Shown here piece after piece: positions 47,801 through 56,800 of a DNA stretch of 64,000 nucleotides. The notes below the pieces were generated by a model. The model was not told where the DNA came from. It was given only the letters and a program-made list of their open reading frames with translations, and did not search any database. Source of the DNA: Dendrobium chrysotoxum (lineage: Eukaryota > Streptophyta > Magnoliopsida > Asparagales > Orchidaceae). The stretch covers positions 20,673,914 to 20,737,913 of the forward strand of contig CM034312.1 in assembly GCA_019925795.1 (NCBI GenBank), read 5' to 3'. Both the position numbers and the translations under genes were made by a program. Numbering within the stretch: position 1 is the first letter of the stretch; each line of letters begins with the position of its first letter.

Positions 47801-50800
47801 TGATTATATATGTGCTAAGTTTAATTTCTAGGATTTGGTGTGAGTTTTTTAGCGGCGGCTAGGGTTTGTGGGAGAGCCGATCTACCTCTCGAATAGTAGA
47901 TCAATTGTATATTTTATTATTGTTGAAGAAGTAATAAAAAATCAGCCTCCATATTTGTATTCCGGCATTTTTCTTCTATCTATTTTGCTGTTTTTATTTC
48001 CAAGACGCATTAGACAGCTGAAAAGAGCTTGTATGATAATCCGAAATTTTTTGCTTGGGAGAGAATATCAAGTGTTCTGAGGACTTTTGTTATATAATGA
48101 GGTGAAGGAGGAAATCCCCTTAAAAAACTTGGAGACTAAAGATGAGGAGTAAAAGAAATCTTGATTGAAATTTTAATTCAGAATTATATTATTATTTACA
48201 ATACTTTCAATCTCTATTCATTGAAATAAGGTTAAATGGATAGTTCAAAACTAATTTAAATTTAAATCTAAATAAATCCTATAATTATAATGATCCTAAA
48301 AGAGTAGAAATCTAAATATTGGAAATAAAACATATTAAAAAGGGGGAAAAATTTAGAAATAATAAAAAATAGCTAAAATAATTCAAAATAATCTTGGTGT
48401 GATTTAGCATGTCCTGCAAATATATCAATTGATTCGTGTAACGAGTCCTTTGCTAAATTTGTTGTAGCTTCGTAGATGATTTTTTTCGCTGATCCCCAAT
48501 TGCGTTCAATTTAAGTTTGACCAAAGCAATGGCTTGCTTATGAATATCAAAATTGAACACTTGCGTGATAAAAGAAGCTTAAACATTACTTTTAAAAATC
48601 ATTTTAGGCCAACTTTTTTGGAATCCTTTGAACGTATTTAGTTCTGTTCCATGATAAGCGGCATGGAAAAATTTCAGGTGTGATGCTGTTTATGGAAGGC
48701 ATTATTTTATCTCGGAGAGTTGATGAATATATTATGCTGATTTGGATTTCTCTTTGTTTATTTTTGATCGTCTTGGTCGAAAATTTTCAGAATTTGCTTT
48801 TACTCTCTTGACATATGCATACTCCCCACTCATGGGAACTAAAAACTATGTGAATTAGCTTTCTTGATGTTGTGGATTCTTGTGAGTATTTCCGTGGGTG
48901 TGACGATCATTTGTCTTTTTTGGTTGGAGCAATCATGATTAAGGCTTTGGGTTGTATAAGCTAAAATTAGAAGCACTAGGGGCATTGTCAGGGTTTTTAG
49001 AGTGAATGCAAAACATCATAAGAGAGGCTGTAGTAGTATTTTAATATTAAGATTATCACAAATTGCAACAATGAAATAATGATATTAATAGTAACAAATC
49101 TGTTGATAGCACTGATAAATATTCATCTTTATGATGGAACAAATGTTCACTGTCAGATTTAGTAGCAAATGATGCCTATATATATATTTTGCCCACCGAA
49201 AAATCCACAAGATGGGAGTTTTATTAAGGTGTTGGGAAGGATCCAATCTAAGTCTTTGATAATAAGTTTTAAGGCCCTTGCCAATCAAACTAGTTGACAC
49301 CCATAACAAATGATGCTTATTGTTTATGAAGTTATCTTTATCTTAAGGATATCTTTCCAAAGAAAATGGAAAGTTGGCACTAGTAGTTGTCTGCTTTGTG
49401 TGTGTTCTCCAATCCTTTATATTTTCATTATGCAAAAAATGAGTAACGCTTATTTTTGGAGTGCTTCTTGGCTTCTACTTTTTTTTTTGCATGAATGTCA
49501 TGTCTTTTATGTGTAGTTTCTCACAGCTTGCTGTTATTTACTATTTTGACTGCAAAATATTCCTTATAATTTTTGTTCTTTCGTGGCACTGTTGTAAATC
49601 CAATTATTGCAGGGAAAGGGGATGGCACTCGTTGCATGTGGGTGGCGTCACACTATAACAGTTTCCTCCTCAGGGGCTCTATACACCTACGGATGGAGCA
49701 AGTATGGTCAACTAGGGCATGGGGACTTTGAAGACCATCTCATTCCGCATAAATTGGAAGCTCTTAAAGATTGCACAATATCTCAGGTCTTATGCTTGAC
49801 TAAATCTTTTCCTTCTGTTTGTTTTTGTATGTTCCGCAGTTCTCCTGGTAACTGTTGAATATAGCAGTATGTTTTAAATCCCTTCATTTCTGAAAAGGTG
49901 AAATGTTAAATACATGCTTAATTTTATTCCTCCATATAATTTTAAAGAGATGTCATTGACTTCATTAACACTGCCGTTGCCAGGTCCCAAGTCCGGAATG
50001 AGAAAAGTGAAGGGTTGCATTAGGTAGTCGACAACCCTGCGTAAAACTTGTCAAATAACCATGACATGAATTCTTTAATACATTGTACTAATGCAAGGGC
50101 GTTCTCTGGAAGCGACGCGTTGTATGGCCTGAATACAACGATAAGCGAGCAAGAACCGCTACATCGGCGCCCAGGTGCAGTGTTAAATAGGCAAGGGTTC
50201 CCACACCATGGATGGATGTGGGCAAAGAAACTAGTTCATGATCTTAAAATTAGGATAAGAACTTGGAATATAGGTTCCCTTACAGACAAATTAATGAAAT
50301 TAATAGATATTATGATTCATAGGAAGATTAATATTCTTTGCACTCAGGAAACTAAATGGGTTGGAGGGAAGGTTAAGGAGATTGATAGTTTAAGATTTAA
50401 ACTATGGTATTCTGGTTGGAGTTGTACTAGAAATGGTGTAGGTGTGATTATAGATAAGAGTTTGAAGGATAATGTTGTAAATATTAGTAGAATTGGAGAT
50501 AGAATTATAGCTTTAAAGATTGTTTTTGATGCTAAGATTATTAATATTATAAGCGCTTATGCTCCTCAAATAGGTTTGGATATCTGTTCAAAATTAAAAT
50601 TTAGGAATGACCTAGAAAAATTAATACAAAAGATATATCTCGAAAAAAGGGTTTTTATTCTAGGATTAGATGGGGGCATTTAAAAAATATTAACAAAAAT
50701 ATTTTTGAGAGTAAGATTTTAGATCTTAAGATTTGTTTGTGCATGAGGATCCTAATGTTATGTGAGAAAAAGTAGCTAGCGATATTAAGAATGTTGCAAA

Positions 50801-53800
50801 AGATGTGGTTGGAGTATCAATGGGAAAATCTACTATTTGTAAAAATAGTTGGTGGTGGAATCAAAATGTGCAGGAAAAGATAAAAAATAAGAAGATTTGT
50901 TATAAAATTTGGTTTAGCTGTAAAAATTCTAATAATTGAGAAAGAAATAAAGAAGCCCATAAGGAGTCTAAAAAATCAATTTGCAATGCAATGATTTTAG
51001 TTTTTAATGATTTATATAATAGATTAGATACTAAGGAGGGTGAAAGATATATGTATAAGTTAGCTAAACAAAGAGATATGACTAGTAAGGATTTAGTTCA
51101 AGTGAAGTGTATTAAGGATGAATATCAAAAAGTGCTTTTATTAGAAGATAATATTCAACAAAGGTGGATGAGATATTTTGCTAAACTTTTTAATGAAGAT
51201 TATGAGAATGCTATTGACTTTAGTGACCTTAGCACCCTAAATGAAAATAAAATTTTTTGTTTTTATCGATGTATTAGTAAATCGAAGTTAAAGAGGCTTT
51301 AAAGAAAATAAAGTGTGGAAAAGCTGTTGCACCTGATGATATTCCAATAGAAGTGTGGAAATGCTTGGGTGATGAAGGAATTTCTTAGCTTACTAAATTT
51401 TTTAATATTATTTTGAAGACTAAAAATATGTCAGATGAGTGGAGAATGAGTGTGTTGATTCCTATTTTTAAGAATATAGGTGATGCTTTAGTCATGGATG
51501 TTCTCACTAGACATTTGCATGAGGTTCTACCCTGGTGAATGCTTTTTGCTGATGATATTGTTCTTGTTGATAAGACTAGAGAAGGAGTTGAAGGTAAACT
51601 TGAATTATGGAGGTCAACCTTAGAGTTTAAAGGCTTTTATTTTAGTAGATCTAAAACTGAATATATGGAGTGTAATTTTAGTAATGGGGATTGTGAATTT
51701 GGGCGATCAAGTCATTAATAATAGCACTCATTTTAGATATCTTCGGTCTATTGTTCAGAGTGATGGTGAAATAGATGGGGATATTATTAGTAGAATTCAA
51801 GTTGGATGGTTGAAGTGGAGGAATGCATTGGGCTTATTGTGTGATAGAAAAGTCCCTCTCAAACTTAAGGGATAATTCTATAAGATGGTAGTGAGACCTG
51901 CAATGCTTTATGGTGCAAAATGTTGGCCATTAAAAGAGAAGCATAATATTAAGTTAAGTGTTGCTGTGACGAGGATGCTCAGGTGGATGAGTGGCTTTAC
52001 TCTTAAGGACAGGATACAAAATGAGCATATACGTAAAAAGGTTGGAGTAGCTCTAGTGGAAGATAAGATTAGAGAGAGTCGCCTTAGATGGTTTGGTCAC
52101 ATAAAACGATGGCCTTCCAATGACCCGGTTAGGAAAGTAGATGTATTAGATTTGACTTTTGTTAAGAAAGATGGAGGTAGACCTAAAACGACTTGGTTAG
52201 AAAATATTAGAAATGACTTTCTTTTTTAGATTTAGATTAGAATTTGACTCTTAATAGGACACAATGGAGAAAAGGATTCAAGTAGCCAACCCCACATAGT
52301 GGGATAAAGACTTGTTGTTGTTGTCATTGACTTCATTGGGAATTGAAAGCAACAGTATTTGATATGCTTTTGACAACACAAGCTTTCTTACTAGGGTGTT
52401 ATTTTTAGCATTTTAATTGCTTTGAGCATGAATTTTTTTGTTTACAAGCCTATTTGACTAAGTTCTAGCAAATTTAGATTAAGATCATGATAGGAAACAA
52501 ATAAAGGATTTAAAGAAACTTTGGCTGAAATTTGAAATTTCAAGAAAGTTCAAGCAGGAATTTGAGATAAAACCTTAGTCAAAATACTAGGGAATTTGAT
52601 AATTGATAAAAATGTAGAAGAAAACAAACACGATACAATGGATCTTCAATTCGAGTGGAAGATCTAACTCTCCCAATCCCTAGCCGATTTCTAGAGCCGA
52701 AGCACCTAAGAGAAAACTCAGAAATCGGCAAACAAATCACATAACCCTAACCGTAATCTTTTCTGCCCTATTTAGAGAATATAAATAAAAGCATAATTAC
52801 TGAGCAGCCCCTCCCTGAGTAATTTCCCTTCTAAACCGCCCCCTCCTATTTGAATTCGTCATTAATGCATGGGCCCCACAAGGGGGCCAGATTCTCTCTA
52901 TTCTGCCTGGCATAGACCAGGAGCCGGCCCTATTGTTGGGCTGCCTGGACTGGTCCATCCTGGATCGGTCTATAAATACGGTCCTCCCAAAGAACCACCT
53001 TGTCTTCGAGGTGGAAGGATGAAAATTGGTGTTTCATCTGTTCATACGGCTCCCAAGTAGCATTGTCCTTAGGTAGGTTTTCCATTTAATCAACACTTCC
53101 TTACTTCCTTCCTCCCCCTGTCGTACTCCTACCAACTCTAGTGGTTCCAGAGCCACCTCCAGGTCCTCTGTCAGCATCACTGGTAACTCTAAAATTGAGG
53201 TGTGTTCCCCTATAGCTCTCATGAACTGTGACACGTGGAATACCGGGTGTATGGTTACGGTCGGAGGTAGCTTTAGTCAATATGCCACTACTCTGATCCT
53301 CTCCTCTATCTCAAAAGGGCCAAAGTCCTACAGAGCCAACTTCTCATTCCTCCTAATAGCCACTGTCCTCTGCCTGTATAGACGAAGCTTCAAATACGTC
53401 CTATCCCCTACCTCAAACTGAATGTATTTCCTGTGCTCATCAGCCTACATTTTTATAATCTATTGGGCTCTCAACAAATGTCTTTTCAGTTCCTCTAGTA
53501 TCCTATCCTGCCTTTCAAGTACTGCTACACTGAAAAGACTAATGTGCTACTTTGTCTAAAGTGCACCAAGTGAGGTGGATCCCTTCCATACAACACTTTG
53601 AAAGGAGTAATATGGGACGTTGAATGGTACGAAGTGTTGTGTTAGTACTTTGCCCACGCTAGCCACTTAGCCCATAACCGAGGTGTCTCTGAAGCAAAGC
53701 ATCGCAGGTATGTCTCCAAGCTTATGTTGACCACCTCTGTCTGCCCATTAGTCTGAGGGTGGTAAGCGGTGCTCCTCTTCAGCATAGTCTCCAACGACCT

Positions 53801-56800
53801 GAACAACTCCCTCTAAAAGTGATTGAGAAAAACAAAAACCTTATCTCGATCGGACACTATAGACTTTGATATCCCGTGTCATCTGACCACATCTCTAATG
53901 AAAGTCGATGCTACTGTTATCGCCATGTAAGGATATCTTTGAGGAATGAAATGAGCATATTTGCTTAGTATGTCCACCACCGCCAGAATAATTGTAAACC
54001 CCTCCGATCATAGTAGCCCGTCTATGAAATCCATCGAAACCTCTTCACACACTTTGCCTGGAAGTGCCCACGGCTGTAGTAGCCCCCCCTGGATCCATAA
54101 ACATATTCTTGTTACTCTGGCAAACCTCACACTTGGCCACCGTCTCCTCTACATCATTGTGCATCCCCTTCCAATATAATTCAGCGGCCAGTCTCCTGTA
54201 TGTCTTTTGTACACCCAAGTAACCTCTAACAGCGCTCTCGTGTAACTCCTGTAGCAAGTTTGGGATATGAATTGAGGTTTATAGCAGCACAAGAAGCCTC
54301 TCCCCATCTACTGAATAGCCCGGATGGCTACTCTCATCTTTTAGTAGATCCTCTCTGATCCTTCTCGGCTCCTTGTCCTACGCACTTTCTTCCTTAATAA
54401 CCCCTCAATCCAACATTATTAGTATCAAAATGACTATCTCCTGCAGCTTCGCCACACATCTAGACAAGGCATCTGCCGCCTTGTTTTCCTGCCCTAGCCC
54501 ATACTAGATCTCAAAATCACATCTAGTAACTTTGAAAGCCAACTCTGATGCTCCTCAGGCACCATCCTCTACTCTAGTAAGTACTTCAAGCTCTGCTAGT
54601 CGGTCCTAACGATGAAATGTCGGCCTTGCAAATACAGTCGCCACTTCTAAATAGCTAATACAATGGCCATCAATTCTCTCTCATAGACTGACTTCAATTT
54701 GGCTCTGGCTGTCAATACCTGGCTGAAGTAGGCTATGGGTCTGAGTTTTTGCTTGAGTATTGCCCCCAACCCATCTACTGAAGCATTAGTCTCCACCACA
54801 AAGGTCTGGCTGAAATTGGGTAGTGTTAGGACCGTGATTGTGGTCATGGCCGTCTTCAATCTCTCAAATGCTTGAGCCGCCGCCTCTCCCACAAGAAACT
54901 GTCCTTCTTCAGCTGCTCTGTCAGAGGCCAAGCGATGGTGCTGTATCCCCTCACGAGCCTCCTGTGTTCACCATTTTCAACCCCAATCAGTCTACAACCT
55001 GGTTGGAGATGAAATTGTGGGTGGCCCCACTATCTCCTTGTCTACTATTTCCCCTTTCACCTTCATAGTGTGGTTCTGAGTGAATTTAACCACTGAGTTT
55101 AGGGAGACCTTAACGATGTCTAAGTGCAGCTTTTCCTCCTCCGCCGATGTCTCACTCCCACCTCCCTCAGCTTCCTTGTCATCACAAACGGTGAGAACCT
55201 GAAGAGTTCGGTTCTTATACCTATGCCTCGGCATGTACTTCTCATCATATCTGAAACATAATCCCTTTGCCCTCTTATCTAGCACCCTCACCTCTGTTAG
55301 TTGCTTGAAGTCCACCGACCCCCCCCCCCCCCCCCCCCCCCCCGGGGCAAACTCCATCTCTATTCTCCCTAGGAGCTTCTCTCTAGAAGGATACTATTTA
55401 GGTTCTGGGAGCTAGAGTTGTAGGGGTACTCCAATAGGCCCCTCCCATGGTGTTGCTTCTGATGGCCTTCTCCCTCTTGTATTTTTTCTCCACCCTTTGA
55501 GCCAGCTCCATCGTCTCTCTCAGTACCCTGAGTTTTGTCCTTATGTCCTCCCTTAGCCCCTTCTTGAAATTCCCTTTCAATCCTTCCTCAGAGATTCCCC
55601 TTAGTCTCCATGACAGCAGCTCAAACTTCTCGGATGGCTCGAAAAGGAAGCTGCTCGTGGAGGTTCCCTTCCCGGATGGCTTGAAAACGTTCCAACAAGC
55701 ACTTCTTAAATTCTCCTTATGAGTAGATTGGATACCTCGCCTCCCTCCATTGGAACTAGGCGAGGGCTTTTCCTTTCAAACATAGACCCGTCGCCATGAG
55801 TTTCTCCCCTTCTGTCAGCCCATTGATGGCATAGTAATGTTCCACCCAGTACACCCAACATTGAGTATCCTCCCCTTTAAAGACCGAAATCTTTGGCTTC
55901 CTTTCCCTCACATCCATACCCATTGGTTTTTACCCCCGTTGGTTCCCCCGGTGTAGTGGTGGTATGATTCCCTTCCTACCTCCCTTAGTTGATTTTGACC
56001 CCATGTCTCCCCCTAACCATGCCTTTCTCCAATCCACCTCTCCCCATGCCTGGAAAATCTCCCAAAAGGGTCGGCTTCCTTCCTCTTTGCTGTCCTCCCT
56101 TTGGAATAACCTGATTCGCCCACCAACGGGGCTCCACGTGGCTGTCCTTGATGGAAACCGCTCTCTAATTCATCGCCGTCCTCTTGGATCTCCTTTCATC
56201 GTGGTTTCACCCTAGGAATCGCCGTTGCTGCTTTCGATTGCATCTCAAGCATCTTTTTCATCTTCTTTTCAAAGTTCCCAAAGCGGTTCTCGATGGTCGA
56301 GAGTCTTTCCTCCACCCCAGAATATTTTTCCTCTACTTTGGCCTTGAGTTGCTCCATCTTGCCCTCCAACGCATCCATCTTCTTTGTTACCATGAATTGG
56401 ATCTAGGTTCCAATCATAAAAAACAACGAAGAAAACTTGTTCTTCCGCCTAAGAAAGTGCTCTGATAATAATTTGATAGGAAACAAATGCATAATTTGAA
56501 GAAACCTTAGTTGAAATTTGGAATTTTAGCAAGGTTCAAGCAAGAATTTGAGATAAAACCCTACTCAAAACACTAGAGAACTTGATAATTAATAAAAACG
56601 TAGAAGAAAACAAACAAGATACGATGGATCTTCAATTCAAGAGGAAGATTCGACTCTCCCAATCCCTAGCGGACGGCTAGAGCCAAAGCACCTAAGAGAA
56701 AACTCAGAAATCAACAAACAAATCACTTAACCCTAACCCTAATCTTTTCTCCCTTATTTAGAGGGAAAAAAACAAAAATAAAAAAAAAATAAAAAAATAC

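Larger units (their letters stand above)
43515..49612 (+). other. UVR8 intron 5 (6.1 kb)
   Basis: Contains the duplication at 43722-44450, a LINE tail, a 34-bp duplication and an LTR-like segment, listed separately. The rest (44450-46490, 46820-47540 and 48130-49610) is AT-rich with no element I can name. Confidence 0.9.
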
